Part shown: piece after piece, positions 15,862 to 26,085 of the stretch
Numbering within the stretch: the stretch's first letter is position 1
Layout of the letters: the number at the start of each line of letters is the position of its first letter
Assembly: GCF_003287975.1 (NCBI RefSeq)
Contig: NZ_QMKQ01000008.1
Location: forward strand, 1-64,000
Length of the DNA: 64,000 nt
Origin: Arthrobacter sp. AQ5-05
GTDB taxonomy: Bacteria; Actinomycetota; Actinomycetes; Actinomycetales; Micrococcaceae
Direction of reading: 5' to 3'
Translations under genes and position numbers: made by a program
Notes under the pieces: model-generated
Database searches by the model: none
Seen by the model: the letters and a program-made list of their open reading frames with translations, nothing else
What the model was told of the DNA's origin: nothing

Positions 15862-17187
15862 CTACTCGGCAGCGGCGAGCTGCCCGCAGGCCCCGTCGAT
15901 TTCCTTGCCACGGGTGTCGCGCAGCGTGGTGGGCACGCCGGCGGACTCGAGACGGTCGATGAACTCCGCCGTGACGTCGGCTTCGGAAGCGGTCCAGACC
16001 GAACCCGGGGTCGGGTTCAGCGGGATCGGGTTCACGTGCACCCAGCCTCGGCCACGGGCGTTGAGCTTGCGGGCCAGCAGGTCCGCGCGCCAGCCGTGGT
16101 CGTTCATGTCCTTGATCAGCGCGTACTCGATGGAGACGCGGCGTCCGGTCTTCACATAGTAGGCGTAGGCGGCATCCAGCGCCTCGTCGACCTTCCAGCG
16201 CGAGTTCACCGGGATCATCTCGTCACGCAGCTCGTCATCCGGCGCATGCAGCGACAGGGCGAAGGTGACCGGGACGCCCTCTTCGGCCAGCTTCTTGATG
16301 GCCGGAACCAGGCCAACGGTGGAGACCGTGATGCCACGGGCGCTCATGCCCAGGCCCTCGGGGGCCTCGGCGACCATGCGGTGCACGGCGTTCATGACGC
16401 GCTTGTAGTTGGCCAGGGGCTCGCCCATGCCCATGAAAACGATGTTGCCCACGCGCTCCTCGGGGTGCTTCTGGCCGCCCAGGCCGCCCTCGGCGATGAC
16501 GCGGTTGGCCTGGACGATCTGGTCCAGGATTTCGGCGGTGGACATGTTGCGGGTCAGGCCGGCCTGGCCGGTGGCGCAGAACGGGCAGTTCATGCCGCAG
16601 CCGCACTGCGAGGAGATGCACAGGGTGATGCGGTTGCTGTAACGCATCAGCACGGACTCGACCAGCGATCCGTCAAAGAGGCGCCAGAGGAACTTGATGG
16701 TGCGGCCATCGTCGGTGGCCAGCCGCTTGACCTCGGTCAAAAGCTTGGGGAACATGACCTCGGCGATCTCGGCGCGGCGGTCCTTGGGAAGGTCGCTCAT
16801 TAGCTCGGGATCGGTCGTGTAGTGCTGGAGGTAGTGCACCGAGAGCTGCTTGGCGCGGAAGCCGGGCAGGCCCAGTTCCTTGAGCTTCTCCGCACGCTCG
16901 GCCAGGGTGAGGTCGGCGAGGTGCACCGGAGGCTGGCTGACGCGGGCCTTGGCGGTGAACTGCAGCTGCGGGCGGCCATCCTCGCCCATGGCCTGCTTCC
17001 ACCCCTCGGCGGTGGGGCGCACCTGGGCACGGCCCTCGGCCTTGGCCCGGGATTCGGAGATGCGCATTTGCTGGGCGCCCTGAGCCGCGGCCTGGGCAGC
17101 GCGGCGTGCCTTTATGTCAGCTGCGGTCGGCGCAGCAGCGGCAGGCTCGGTCACTGGGGTAATTTCGGGGGAAGTCATCGTTTCCAT
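15862..17187 (-). CDS. rlmN: 23S rRNA (A2503-C2)/tRNA (A37-C2) methyltransferase RlmN
   Basis: A radical-SAM RNA methylase. The cluster motif CGMNCPFC (C-x3-C-x2-C), the GEPL of [11 protein letters not shown] and the C-terminal active-site Cys of ACGQL are all present. It adds a methyl to C2 of A2503 in 23S rRNA and of A37 in some tRNAs. The protein is 441 aa with an alanine-rich N-terminal tail of about 60 residues that RlmN cores lack. ATG 17187 has GGGAGA upstream; ATG 17178 is nearly as good. A far longer upstream frame overlaps two other genes and is not used. Confidence 0.92.
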   Translation of the reverse strand: METMTSPEITPVTEPAAAAPTAADIKARRAAQAAAQGAQQMRISESRAKAEGRAQVRPTAEGWKQAMGEDGRPQLQFTAKARVSQPPVHLADLTLAERAEKLKELGLPGFRAKQLSVHYLQHYTTDPELMSDLPKDRRAEIAEVMFPKLLTEVKRLATDDGRTIKFLWRLFDGSLVESVLMRYSNRITLCISSQCGCGMNCPFCATGQAGLTRNMSTAEILDQIVQANRVIAEGGLGGQKHPEERVGNIVFMGMGEPLANYKRVMNAVHRMVAEAPEGLGMSARGITVSTVGLVPAIKKLAEEGVPVTFALSLHAPDDELRDEMIPVNSRWKVDEALDAAYAYYVKTGRRVSIEYALIKDMNDHGWRADLLARKLNARGRGWVHVNPIPLNPTPGSVWTASEADVTAEFIDRLESAGVPTTLRDTRGKEIDGACGQLAAAE

Positions 17188-17334
17188 TCTCCCATGTATG
17201 TCCAGGATCCGGGCGGTGAGATTGGGCACCACCCGACGCCCGGGTGCGCTTCCCGGTCCAAGCAGGGCACGACCGGGTCGTATCATGGGGACGTCAAACG
17301 TATCAGCAGGCCCAGGGGAAGGGAATGGAAAGCA

Positions 17335-17901
17335 GTGGACCGCGAGGAACTTCCCACCATCTTCAACCTTGCCTCGAGCGACCCTCGCAGCGAGTTGATC
17401 GACAGGTCGCAGCTCAGCGAGGAAACGCTTCAGCAGATCGATCGGATCATGGCCGAGATGGGTCGGCTGCGGGCGGTTGAGCGCAAGATCTCCCGTGCGT
17501 CGCAAAGCTACATGAAGCTGAACGAGACCGACATGCGGGCCATCAGGTTCCTGATCTCGGCCAAGCACACCGACTCCGCGGTGACCCCGGGCATGCTGGC
17601 CAAGCACCTGGGCATCAGCACCGCCTCGGTGACGAAGATGGTTGACCGGCTGGAGAAGGCGGGGCATGTGGTGCGCGCGGCACACCCCACCGACCGCCGG
17701 TCCCTGTGCATCACCGTGACCCCCGAGACGCACCTTGCCGCCCGCCAACAGGTCGGTCGGCACCACGCCGCGCGCTTCGGCGCGGCCGCGCGGCTGAGCC
17801 CCGCCGAACGCGAGGTGGTCATCCGGTTCCTCGCCGAAACGGCACTGGACCTCGAGGACAGCATCGGCTCGGTCGGCGAGACCAAGCCCCCCGAAGACTA
17901 G
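17335..17901 (+). CDS. MarR family transcriptional regulator
   Basis: A 188-aa winged-helix regulator. The recognition region is [30 protein letters not shown] and the wing [13 protein letters not shown], with dimer helices before and after. The GTG at 17335 is chosen because AGGGGAAGGGAA precedes it and the conserved part begins soon after. It diverges from rlmN and its last four bases overlap the convergent SDR gene. Targets are not evident. Confidence 0.85.
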   Translation: MDREELPTIFNLASSDPRSELIDRSQLSEETLQQIDRIMAEMGRLRAVERKISRASQSYMKLNETDMRAIRFLISAKHTDSAVTPGMLAKHLGISTASVTKMVDRLEKAGHVVRAAHPTDRRSLCITVTPETHLAARQQVGRHHAARFGAAARLSPAEREVVIRFLAETALDLEDSIGSVGETKPPED

Positions 17902-19370
17902 GCCTCGTCCTTGGCCTCGAGCCCCTCGGCGGCAGTGGTGATGCGACGGGCCATGGAGGAGAAGATCACCCCGTGGAAGGGCAGGATCGCCAGCCAGTAG
18001 AGCCGGCCCGCCAAGCCCTCGGGGAAGAACACCGCACGCTGCCGGTAGCGGCTTCCGGTTTCGGTCGGTTCCACCGAGAGCTCCAGCCAGGCCCGCCCGG
18101 GAACCCGCATTTCCGCACGCAGGCGCAGCAGGCGATCGGGCACCAGCTCCTCCACGCGCCACCAGTCCACCGCGTCGCCCAGCGCCAGGGAGGTGCGGTT
18201 GCGCCGCCCGCGGCGCAGGCCCACTCCCCCGGCGAGCTTGTCCAGCAACCCGCGCAGCGCCCAGGCTCCGGGCAGCGAGTAGTAGCCGGTTTCCCCGCCG
18301 AGTGACGCGATGACCCGGAACAGCGCGGCGGGACTCGCGCTGGTTTCCCGCTCCCGGACATCGGTGAAGACGGTGTGCCCGGCCCATTGCGGATCCGAGG
18401 GCAGCGGCTCGGCCGGAGCTTCCAGGGCGTGTGCGGTCGTCCATGTGGTTTCCACGGTGTCATCGCGCATCTTGGCCAGCGCCAGCTCGACGGAGCGCCG
18501 GTATCCGGTCAGCCCCTCGGCGGGGCGGTCGATGACCGCATCGATGTCGCGGTTTCGCATCACGCAGTCGTGCTGCAGGGACTCGACCAGCGGAATGGCC
18601 AGCGAGCGCGGGATCGGGGTGACCAGGTTGACCCACTGGGCCGCCAGCCACGGCGTCAGCACCGGCAGCGCCAAGATGACCGGGCGGCGGATGCCCGCGG
18701 CATCGGCGTAAAGGCGCATCATGTCCCCGTAGCTGTGTGCCTCCGGCCCGCCGATGTCGTAGGTGCCGGACACTTCCGGCGGCAGGCCCGCGCATGCGCC
18801 CAGGTAGTGCAGGGCGTCGCGCACGGCGATGGGTTGGACCCGGTTCAGCACCCAGCGCGGGGCAGGCATCACCGGAAGCACGTCGGTGAGGTGACGAACC
18901 ATCTCGAAGCTGGCGGACCCGGAGCCGATGATCAGCCCGGCCTGCAGCGTGATGGTGGGAATGCCGCTGGATTCCAGGATCCGCCCGACCTCGACCCGTG
19001 AGGCGAGGTGGCGACTCAGCTCGCCCTCGGGATGCAGTCCCGAGAGATAGACCAGACGCCCGATTCCTGCGGATCGGGCCGCTTCCACGATGGTGTGGGC
19101 ACAGCGTTCCTCGACGGGGGCAAAATTGCTGGTGCCGCCCATGGAGTGGACCAGGTAGTAGAGGACCTCGGCTCCCTCACACAGTTGGGCGGCGGCCTGC
19201 GGATCGGTGAGGTCCCCCTCCACGATCTGCACCCGCGTTCCCCAGGGAACGTCGCGCAGGGCGTTGCCGCGGCGGGTGAGCACCCGCACGCTGTGGCCCT
19301 GTTCCAGCAGCAGCGGAACCAGTCGCCCGCCGATGTAGCCGGTGGCCCCGGTGACGGCGATGATGCTCAT
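17898..19370 (-). CDS. NmrA-like SDR with DUF2867 C-terminal domain
   Basis: A 490-aa two-domain protein. The N-terminal half is an atypical short-chain dehydrogenase fold with [11 protein letters not shown] and YYLVHSMGG, suggesting NAD(P) binding; the C-terminal half (about 330-490) with [23 protein letters not shown] is DUF2867, a helix-grip-like domain. The function is unknown, though such genes often sit with photolyase and carotenoid genes. Start ATG 19370 overlaps the TspO-like stop (ATGA). It is convergent with the MarR gene by four bases. Confidence 0.85.
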   Translation of the reverse strand: MSIIAVTGATGYIGGRLVPLLLEQGHSVRVLTRRGNALRDVPWGTRVQIVEGDLTDPQAAAQLCEGAEVLYYLVHSMGGTSNFAPVEERCAHTIVEAARSAGIGRLVYLSGLHPEGELSRHLASRVEVGRILESSGIPTITLQAGLIIGSGSASFEMVRHLTDVLPVMPAPRWVLNRVQPIAVRDALHYLGACAGLPPEVSGTYDIGGPEAHSYGDMMRLYADAAGIRRPVILALPVLTPWLAAQWVNLVTPIPRSLAIPLVESLQHDCVMRNRDIDAVIDRPAEGLTGYRRSVELALAKMRDDTVETTWTTAHALEAPAEPLPSDPQWAGHTVFTDVRERETSASPAALFRVIASLGGETGYYSLPGAWALRGLLDKLAGGVGLRRGRRNRTSLALGDAVDWWRVEELVPDRLLRLRAEMRVPGRAWLELSVEPTETGSRYRQRAVFFPEGLAGRLYWLAILPFHGVIFSSMARRITTAAEGLEAKDEA

Positions 19371-20179
19371 GCCGCCACCGCTGTCGCTGCGTTCCCGCGG
19401 ATCCTGCGCCTTGCGGCCGAAACGAGTGCGAAGAGCAGCAGGGCCCCGGCAGCGCAATAGGCGGCGGTCGCGACGGTGCCGGATTCCAGTCCACCGTCGC
19501 TGCGTCCCACTCCGATCCAGGCAATGCCCCACACCATGGCCAGGGCGGCCGCGATGCGGCCCCCGGAGAACGCGACCGTCAGGGCTCCGATGAGGGCGGC
19601 CACCACCACCAGGACGCAGGCCAGCGCCACGGTCCAGGTCGCCCCGGCACCCACGCCGAGGGAGGAGAGCCACGCGGCGATGTTCGCCACGGTGGCGACG
19701 CTGACCCAGCCCAGATACGGACCGAAGGTCAAACCCATGATCCAGCGCTCGGCACGCCCCTCGATCCGCGGCCGCATCAGCACGAAGATGCCGGCCAACA
19801 CGGCCAACAGAAACAGCATCACCACGACACTGGCGCCGAGCCAGCCCAGTTGCACCACGCCGATCCACAGCGCGTTGAGGACGGCCGAGCCGGCAGCCAG
19901 GGGGCGGATCCGACGCTGTGTGGCACTGCGGGCCGCCTCGGGAGTCAGCTGCCAGATCGCGTAGACGACGAGCCCGAGGTAGACCACGCTCCAGATCGAG
20001 AAGGCTCCGGTGCCCGGGGCCAGCAGTGTCGAGTCGGATCCGAGCCGACCGCCGGCGGCCTCGGCAATGGGCGTGCCGCCCAGCGCGCCGCTTCCGATGA
20101 AGGCCCCGGCGATGGCGGCGAACACTGCCGCTGCGCAGATGATCCGGCTCGCGATGGACGCCGGTGGTGTCGATTGCAT
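19367..20179 (-). CDS. TspO/MBR-related membrane protein
   Basis: A 270-aa membrane protein with about eight hydrophobic segments. The pattern IWSVVYLGLVVYAIWQ and LNALWIGVVQLGWL recalls the tryptophan-rich TspO/MBR family, which binds porphyrins, but it is longer than the usual 160 aa. ATG 20179 has AAAGGAAA at a good distance; a GTG at 20215 would add 12 residues. It couples to the SDR gene and diverges from the MarR-crt operon. A tie to porphyrin or light stress is inference from the family and location. Confidence 0.72.
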   Translation of the reverse strand: MQSTPPASIASRIICAAAVFAAIAGAFIGSGALGGTPIAEAAGGRLGSDSTLLAPGTGAFSIWSVVYLGLVVYAIWQLTPEAARSATQRRIRPLAAGSAVLNALWIGVVQLGWLGASVVVMLFLLAVLAGIFVLMRPRIEGRAERWIMGLTFGPYLGWVSVATVANIAAWLSSLGVGAGATWTVALACVLVVVAALIGALTVAFSGGRIAAALAMVWGIAWIGVGRSDGGLESGTVATAAYCAAGALLLFALVSAARRRIRGNAATAVAA

Positions 20180-20267
20180 GGATTCGGTTTCCTTTGCCTC
20201 GGGGAAAAAATGCACTGAATCTATCTGCCCTACTCGACAAACCCTATCTTGTTAACCGATGATGTAT

Positions 20268-20280
20268 CTAGCCAAGCTAG
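20268..20280. promoter_or_regulatory. Operator-like dyad in the crt/TspO divergent region
   Basis: CTAGC-CAA-GCTAG is a perfect 5-bp inverted repeat at 20268-20280 in a 120-bp AT-richer divergent region. It is a candidate binding site for the adjacent MarR regulator, 23 bases before its likely GTG. Confidence 0.45.
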
Positions 20281-20302
20281 TAATCAATCATTCGAGGCAT
20301 TC

Positions 20303-20803
20303 GTGATCCAGGTTTCCACCGGCGAGACATCCGGCCCGCACGCGGCCTCCGCACTGCTGCATTCGGTGCTCAGGCGCAACGCCGCGCTGGAGCATGCCCT
20401 ATGCCGCCACCTCGGCATCAACGAGACCGATTTCCAGGCCCTGCAGCACCTGATGCTCGACCATCCCATGACTCCCCGGGATCTGGCGGCGAAGCTGAAC
20501 ATCTCCAGCGCCGCCACCACCGCCTTGATTGACCGGATGAATGGACGCGGGTTCGTGATGCGCTTGGCCCACCCCACCGACCGGCGCAGCCTGTTGCTCA
20601 GGCCCAGCCCCCTGGCCGTGACCCGGACCATGGCCGCGCTGCGGCCGCTCTTCGACGACGCCGAACTCGCCATCCAGGGGCTGAACCCCGAGGGGCAACG
20701 CGCAGTGGTGCGCTACCTGGAACACATCCTCTCCGTCATGCAAACCCGGATCGATTCCCTCACCCCTCCGCCCGCCACCAAGAAACGGAACGAACGATCA
20801 TGA
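20303..20803 (+). CDS. MarR family regulator of the carotenoid operon (CrtR-like)
   Basis: A 166-aa winged-helix regulator with helix-turn-helix MTPRDLAAKLNISSAATTALIDRM and the wing [10 protein letters not shown]. Start GTG 20303 follows CGAGG; a TTG at 20249 would read through the dyad and is less likely. Its stop overlaps the crtE start (ATGA), so it is translationally linked to the pathway. In Corynebacterium glutamicum the MarR protein CrtR represses the crt operon and is released by geranylgeranyl diphosphate; the same role here is inference. Confidence 0.82.
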   Translation: MIQVSTGETSGPHAASALLHSVLRRNAALEHALCRHLGINETDFQALQHLMLDHPMTPRDLAAKLNISSAATTALIDRMNGRGFVMRLAHPTDRRSLLLRPSPLAVTRTMAALRPLFDDAELAIQGLNPEGQRAVVRYLEHILSVMQTRIDSLTPPPATKKRNERS

Positions 20804-21918
20804 GCCTGCCCAGCCAAAGTCCCGCGCAGACTTGCAGACCACGACCAGCCCCGGCAACGGACGCGCTCCAGCAGCCTGTCCGGCTCCACCTGGCGGCCGT
20901 CATCCAGGAGCATCGGGAAGCCGCCAGCGAATATTCGAAGGCCGCCGAAACACTCTGGACCCGCATCGGGCAGGCCCTGGAAGGAGGCAAGCTCACCCGG
21001 CCGCGGCTGGTGCTGCTGGGCCACGAGGCCTTCGCATCCCCCGCCGCCGGCGAAACCGAGTCCGCGGAGCGTCTTCAACGCGTCATCCAACTCGGCTGCG
21101 CCTTTGAGTTGCTCCACGGTTCGCTGTTGATGCACGACGACGTGATAGATCGCGATTTCACCCGCCGCGGGCGCCCCACCCTTTCGGCGTTGTACCGCGA
21201 CGATGCCCTGGCCCGGGGCAAGACCGCGCAGGACGCCGAACACGCGGGACACTCGGCCGCCATCATCGCCGGGGACCTGCTGCTGGCCGCCGCCATCAAG
21301 CTCGCCCGGTGCGCCGCCGATTCGCTGCCCGCTGCCGACGCCATCGAGAATTCCTTCCACCAGGCCATCCACCACGCCGCCGCCGGCGAGTTGGAGGACC
21401 TGCTCTTCTCCCTGGACCCCGTTCCGGCACAGGTACACGAGGTGCTGCGCATGGAGAAGCTGAAGACCGCCGCGTACTCGTTCCAGGTGCCGCTGCACAC
21501 CGGGGCGCTGCTGGCCGGTGCCGATGCCGCCGGGGCCGCGGCCCTGGCCAACATCGGCAGCCAGCTGGGAGTCGCCTACCAGCTCATCGACGACATCCTG
21601 GGGACCTTCGGCGATCCCGAGCAGACGGGGAAGTCCATCGAGTCGGACCTGCGCGAAGGCAAAAGCACCATCCTCACGGCCATGGCCGCGGCCACTCCCG
21701 GATTCAGCGCCCATCTGCAGCTTTTCCGTGATCCGGATGCGGACGTCCCGGCCATGCGCTCGGCACTGGAAGCCGCCGGCGCGGAGCGCTTCGCCCGGCA
21801 ACTGGCGCATGACCTGTGCGCCGGAGCAACTTCGGCCTCGCGCACGCTCAACCTGCCCGTGAACGTCAGTGCCGAGCTCGAGGAATTTGCCGACCTGATC
21901 CTGAACCGGGGTGCCTAG
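20800..21918 (+). CDS. crtE: Geranylgeranyl diphosphate synthase
   Basis: A 372-aa all-helical trans-prenyltransferase that lengthens farnesyl or dimethylallyl diphosphate to the C20 chain used by CrtB. The first aspartate-rich motif is LMHDDVIDRD and the second is LIDDILGTFGD; GKLTRPRL gives the lysine and arginine for IPP. FELLHGSLL just before the first motif agrees with a C20 product. It starts the ATGA-coupled run crtE-crtB-crtI-crtYe-crtYf-crtEb. Confidence 0.93.
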   Translation: MSLPSQSPAQTCRPRPAPATDALQQPVRLHLAAVIQEHREAASEYSKAAETLWTRIGQALEGGKLTRPRLVLLGHEAFASPAAGETESAERLQRVIQLGCAFELLHGSLLMHDDVIDRDFTRRGRPTLSALYRDDALARGKTAQDAEHAGHSAAIIAGDLLLAAAIKLARCAADSLPAADAIENSFHQAIHHAAAGELEDLLFSLDPVPAQVHEVLRMEKLKTAAYSFQVPLHTGALLAGADAAGAAALANIGSQLGVAYQLIDDILGTFGDPEQTGKSIESDLREGKSTILTAMAAATPGFSAHLQLFRDPDADVPAMRSALEAAGAERFARQLAHDLCAGATSASRTLNLPVNVSAELEEFADLILNRGA

Positions 21919-21921
21919 GAC

Positions 21922-22854
21922 ATGAACCATCACACCATGGCGGGAACCGGCGGGCCCACCGCCCTGCAACGCTATTCGGCCACGGCCAGCAGCAGCGCCC
22001 GGGTGGTCATCACCCGGTACTCCACGTCCTTCTCGCTGGCCTGCCGCCTGCTGGGCAGCCCGGCCCGCGAGCACATCTCCAACATCTACGCCCTGGTGCG
22101 CCTGGCCGACGAGGTCGTCGACGGGGTCGCCCGCGAGGCGGGTCTCGAAGCCCGGGAGGTCGCCGCGGCGCTCGAACAACTCGAGGCCGAAACCGAGGCG
22201 GCGCTGGCCAGCGGCTACAGCACCAACTTGATCGTGCACGCTTTCGCCTGCACCGCCCGGTCCCAGGGCATCGACACCGAGCTGACCCGCCCGTTCTTCG
22301 CCTCGATGCGCAGCGACCTGCAGGTCGCCAGCCACGACGCGGACACCCTGAAGGGCTACATCTACGGATCGGCGGAAGTCGTGGGTCTCATGTGCCTGCG
22401 GGTGTTCGGCTCCATGCCGGGCGCCCCGACCGGGCACCAGGCGGAAACCGAGGCCGCCGCCCGGCGCCTGGGTGCGGCCTTCCAGAAGGTCAATTTCCTG
22501 CGCGATCTTGCTGCCGACACCTCCGAACTGGGACGCAGCTACTTCCCGGGGCTGGATCCGCTGGCCTTCTCCGACGGGCACAAGAACGCCCTGGTGCGGG
22601 AGATCCGCGCGGACCTGGACGCCGCGGCCCTTGGAATCGAGCATCTGGCGCCTGGAGCCGCCCGCGCCGTGGCGATGGCCCACGGGCTGTTCAGCGAGCT
22701 GAACCACCGGCTCGAACGCACCCCCGCCACCGAGCTCATGACCCGGCGGATCTCGGTACCGCCCGGACGCAAGGCACTGATCGCGCTGCGCACTGCCCTG
22801 GGCCGGCGCCCCACCACCGCCACCGCCAACGCGGCGACCAAAGGACGACCATGA
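21922..22854 (+). CDS. crtB: Phytoene synthase
   Basis: A 310-aa squalene/phytoene synthase. It joins two geranylgeranyl diphosphates head to head to give C40 phytoene. The two diphosphate-binding motifs are LADEVVDG and RDLAADTSE, and SFSLACRLLG and FQKVNFLRD are further family marks. It starts three bases after the crtE stop, and its stop overlaps crtI. Confidence 0.93.
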   Translation: MNHHTMAGTGGPTALQRYSATASSSARVVITRYSTSFSLACRLLGSPAREHISNIYALVRLADEVVDGVAREAGLEAREVAAALEQLEAETEAALASGYSTNLIVHAFACTARSQGIDTELTRPFFASMRSDLQVASHDADTLKGYIYGSAEVVGLMCLRVFGSMPGAPTGHQAETEAAARRLGAAFQKVNFLRDLAADTSELGRSYFPGLDPLAFSDGHKNALVREIRADLDAAALGIEHLAPGAARAVAMAHGLFSELNHRLERTPATELMTRRISVPPGRKALIALRTALGRRPTTATANAATKGRP

Positions 22855-24479
22855 AAAACACACCAACCAACACCGGACGCGCGGTGGTGGTCATCGGCGG
22901 AGGATTCTCCGGCCTGGCCACCGCCGGCCTGCTGGCCGCCTCCGGCCACCGGGTGACCCTGCTGGAAAAGCAGGAAGGGCTCGGCGGCCGCGCCGGACGA
23001 CTGCGGCGCGCAGGATTCAGCTTCGACACCGGACCCTCCTGGTACCTGATGCCGGAGGTCATCGAGCATTGGTTCGAACTCATGGGAACCTCCACCCAGA
23101 ACGAGCTGGATCTGGTGGACCTGCCCATCGGCTACCGCACTTGGTTCCAGAGCGACTACACGCCGCTGGACATGCCATCCGGTGCCGGGGCCCGGGAAGC
23201 CTTCGAATCCCTGCAGCCAGGTGCGGGAGCCGCGCTGGAGAAATACCTGGAAAAGGCCGCCGAGAGCCACGACCTGGCCCTGGAACATTTCCTCTATGCC
23301 GATCTTTCCGACCCCGCTTCCGTACTCGACCCCCGGCTGCTGCCACTGCTGCCCAGGCTCGCGCCGCTGCTGGCCGGCTCCCTGGAGTCCTTCGTGGCCA
23401 AGCGATTCAGCGATCCGCGGCTGCGCCAGATCCTGGGCTATCCCGCGGTGTTCCTGGGTTCGAGCCCCAAACGCACCCCGGCGCTCTACCAGCTGATGAG
23501 CCACCTGGACCTGACCCAGGGCGTGAAGTACCCCATGGGCGGCTTCGCGCAGCTGGTCGATGCCATGGCCGCGCTCTGCAAGGATGCCGGGGTGCAGATC
23601 ATCACCGGGGCCGAGGTCACCGGAATCGAGGTCTCCGGCACCGGTGCGAACGCCCGGGCCCGGGGCGTGCGCTGGATCCAGGAAGGCACGGAACGGCATC
23701 TGGAGGCGGAGACCGTGGTGGGAGCCGCGGACCTGCACCACCTGGAGACCGGACTGCTCCCGCCGGAGCATCGCTCATCCTCAGCGGCCAGTTGGAAACG
23801 GCGCGATCCGGGACCCAGCGCCGTACTGCTCTGCCTGGGCATCGCCGGCAAGCTCCCGAGGCTCAGCCACCACAATCTGTTGTTCACCGCCGATTGGGAC
23901 GACAACTTCGGGCGCATCCACCGAGGGGAGGACCTCGCGGAGGAAACCAGCCTGTACGTCTGCATGCCCAGCGCGACCGATCCCTCCGTGGCACCGGCGG
24001 ACCACGAGAACCTGTTCATCCTGGTTCCGTCCCCGGCCCTGCCCGCGTGGGGAACCGGCGGCCCCGATGGCACCGGCTCCGCGCAGGTGGAGGCCGTCGC
24101 CGATGCGGCCCTGGACCAGCTGGCCGCCTGGGTCGGGATCGAGGACCTGCGTGAGCGCGTCGTGGTGCGCCAGAGCTTTGGCCCCGGAGATTTCGCACAG
24201 AACGTCAATGCCTGGCAGGGCGGGGCGCTGGGGCTGGCCCACACGCTGGGCCAGTCGGCCTTCTTCCGTCCCTCGAACCACAGCTCGAAGGTCCGCGGGC
24301 TGCACTACGCCGGCAGCTCGGTGCGTCCGGGGATCGGCATCCCGATGTGCCTGATCAGTGCCGAAATCATTGCCAAGAAAGTCAACGGGATCACGGGGAA
24401 GGGGCCCATCGACCCCGGCCGCCCGGCATGGGCGGCCGCAGCCCCGCGCACCGCATCCGCCCGGGAGGCACGCCCGTGA
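22851..24479 (+). CDS. crtI: Phytoene desaturase
   Basis: A 542-aa FAD-dependent desaturase that turns phytoene into lycopene in four steps at the membrane. The FAD fold VVIGGGFSGLATAGLLA at the N-terminus, the GGRAGRLRRAGFSFDTGPSW block (in pieces), and the C-terminal HYAGSSVRPGIGIPMCL are typical of CrtI. ATG 22851 overlaps the crtB stop. A longer frame starting inside crtE is a shadow. Confidence 0.94.
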   Translation: MKNTPTNTGRAVVVIGGGFSGLATAGLLAASGHRVTLLEKQEGLGGRAGRLRRAGFSFDTGPSWYLMPEVIEHWFELMGTSTQNELDLVDLPIGYRTWFQSDYTPLDMPSGAGAREAFESLQPGAGAALEKYLEKAAESHDLALEHFLYADLSDPASVLDPRLLPLLPRLAPLLAGSLESFVAKRFSDPRLRQILGYPAVFLGSSPKRTPALYQLMSHLDLTQGVKYPMGGFAQLVDAMAALCKDAGVQIITGAEVTGIEVSGTGANARARGVRWIQEGTERHLEAETVVGAADLHHLETGLLPPEHRSSSAASWKRRDPGPSAVLLCLGIAGKLPRLSHHNLLFTADWDDNFGRIHRGEDLAEETSLYVCMPSATDPSVAPADHENLFILVPSPALPAWGTGGPDGTGSAQVEAVADAALDQLAAWVGIEDLRERVVVRQSFGPGDFAQNVNAWQGGALGLAHTLGQSAFFRPSNHSSKVRGLHYAGSSVRPGIGIPMCLISAEIIAKKVNGITGKGPIDPGRPAWAAAAPRTASAREARP

Positions 24480-24835
24480 CCTACCTGCTGATCCTGTTGG
24501 CACTGATCGCCTGCATGGGCGCCCTGGATGCCAGGTACCGGCTGTTCGTCTTCGCCAGGCCACTGCCCGCCGCACTGGCCCTGGCCGGCGGCACCGCGGT
24601 GTTCCTGCTCTGGGACGTGATCGCCATCGATCTGGGGATCTTCCTGCACCGCGAGTCGGGGCTGATGACCGGGGTGATGCTCGCTGACCAGCTGCCGCTG
24701 GAGGAGGCCTTCTTCCTGTTCTTCCTCTGCTACAACACGATGGTGCTGTTCACCGGCGCCATGGCCCTCGGGACACGGCGCTCCGCGGCGACCCGTCCCT
24801 CCGCAACCGTTCCGGCCCCGGAGGAACGATCATGA
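24476..24835 (+). CDS. crtYe: Lycopene cyclase subunit CrtYe (C50 epsilon-cyclase)
   Basis: A 119-aa membrane protein with three hydrophobic helices and the PLEEAFFLFF motif of the split lycopene-cyclase family. Together with CrtYf it closes the epsilon rings on the C50 chain to give decaprenoxanthin. The GTG at 24476 overlaps the crtI stop (GTGA), and the product begins MTYLLILLALIA. Ring type (epsilon or gamma) cannot be told from sequence alone. Confidence 0.88.
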   Translation: MTYLLILLALIACMGALDARYRLFVFARPLPAALALAGGTAVFLLWDVIAIDLGIFLHRESGLMTGVMLADQLPLEEAFFLFFLCYNTMVLFTGAMALGTRRSAATRPSATVPAPEERS

Positions 24836-25188
24836 GCTTCGCCCACCTGTCCCTCTGTTTCATACTTGGCTCCCTGGCGCTCTTCGCCGTGGCGCTGCGC
24901 GTGCGCGGAGTGAGGCTGCGCGACATCGCCCCCGCGGCCGGGCTCACCCTGGCGGTGCTGCTGGTGCTGACCGCGGTGTTCGACAACGTGATGATCGGCT
25001 CCGGCCTCTTTGACTACAACAGCCAAACCCTGCTGGGCATCCGCGTCGGCCTGGCCCCGCTGGAGGACTTCAGCTACCCGTTCTGCGCGGCGCTTGTCGT
25101 CCCGGCCCTGTGGTGGCTGGCCGGGGGCTCTCACTCCGGTGCCACGCCGAAGCCGACCTCCCCCCACGACTCCGGAAAGGAAGGCTGA
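24832..25188 (+). CDS. crtYf: Lycopene cyclase subunit CrtYf
   Basis: The partner subunit, 118 aa with three hydrophobic helices. The DYNSQTLLGIRVGLAPLEDFSY region holds the conserved P-L-E-D of the family, matching the PLEE in CrtYe. Both halves are needed for activity in characterised actinobacteria. ATG 24832 overlaps crtYe (ATGA). Confidence 0.88.
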   Translation: MSFAHLSLCFILGSLALFAVALRVRGVRLRDIAPAAGLTLAVLLVLTAVFDNVMIGSGLFDYNSQTLLGIRVGLAPLEDFSYPFCAALVVPALWWLAGGSHSGATPKPTSPHDSGKEG

Positions 25189-25190
25189 GC

Positions 25191-26048
25191 GTGCTGCGCG
25201 AACTGCTGGCGACCTCCCGGCCCGTCTCCTGGGTCAACACGGCCTACCCCTTTGCCGCCGCCTACCTGCTGACCGCCGGGCGGATCGACTGGCTCGCGGT
25301 GGTGGGAACGCTCTTCTTCCTCATTCCCTACAACCTGGCCATGTACGGGATCAACGACGTCTTCGACCACGAGTCGGACCTGCTGAACCCGCGCAAGGGC
25401 GGCGCGGAAGGCGCGGTGGTGGACCGTAGCCGGCACACCGGAATCCTGGTGGCCTGCGCGGTGGCCTGCGTGCCGTTCCTGGCGGTGCTGGGAGTCGCAG
25501 GTTCCTGGCCGGCGAACCTGGTGCTGCTGCTTTCGATGGCTGCGGTCATCGCCTACAGCGCCCCGCATCTGCGCTTCAAGGAGCGTCCCTTCCTGGACTC
25601 GCTGACCTCCAGCACGCACTTCGTCTCCCCCGCGCTCTACGGCCTGGTGTTGGCCGGGGCGCACTTCGACTTCGCCCTCGTGGCGATCCTGCTGGCCTTC
25701 TTCCTCTGGGGCATGGCCTCGCACGCCTTTGGCGCGGTCCAGGACATCGTGCCCGACCGCGCCGCGTCCCTGGCCTCCATCGGCACGGTGCTGGGGGCCA
25801 GGTGGACCGTCCGCTTCGCCGCGGCCGCCTACCTCGGAGCCGGCGCGCTGCTGCTGACCACTGGCTGGCCCGGTCCGCTGGCTGCGTTGCTGGCGCTGCC
25901 CTACCTGGCCAACGTGCTGCCCTACACGCGGCTGCGGAACGAGGATTCCGCCGCGGCCAACGCCGGCTGGCGGCGCTTCCTGTGGCTGAACTACGCCACC
26001 GGGTTCTTCGTCACCATGCTGCTGATTTGGCATGTCCTGGGCCGCTAG
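25191..26048 (+). CDS. crtEb: Lycopene elongase (UbiA-type prenyltransferase)
   Basis: A 285-aa UbiA-fold membrane prenyltransferase that adds two C5 units to lycopene to make the C50 flavuxanthin. The two aspartate motifs NDVFDHESD and DIVPDRAAS are clear, along with about eight membrane helices. GTG 25191 follows AAAGGAAGG and starts two bases past the crtYf stop; it gives the expected N-terminus MLRELLATSRPVSWVN. This gene is the reason to predict a C50 rather than a C40 pigment. Confidence 0.9.
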   Translation: MLRELLATSRPVSWVNTAYPFAAAYLLTAGRIDWLAVVGTLFFLIPYNLAMYGINDVFDHESDLLNPRKGGAEGAVVDRSRHTGILVACAVACVPFLAVLGVAGSWPANLVLLLSMAAVIAYSAPHLRFKERPFLDSLTSSTHFVSPALYGLVLAGAHFDFALVAILLAFFLWGMASHAFGAVQDIVPDRAASLASIGTVLGARWTVRFAAAAYLGAGALLLTTGWPGPLAALLALPYLANVLPYTRLRNEDSAAANAGWRRFLWLNYATGFFVTMLLIWHVLGR

Positions 26049-26085
26049 GTCCGCACCCGACCCAAAGAGCCCGAAGGACCGGAAC

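Noticed and set aside
17188-18444. A long N-terminal extension of rlmN
   Set aside because: The extension overlaps the MarR and SDR genes and has no domain; RlmN starts near 17187.
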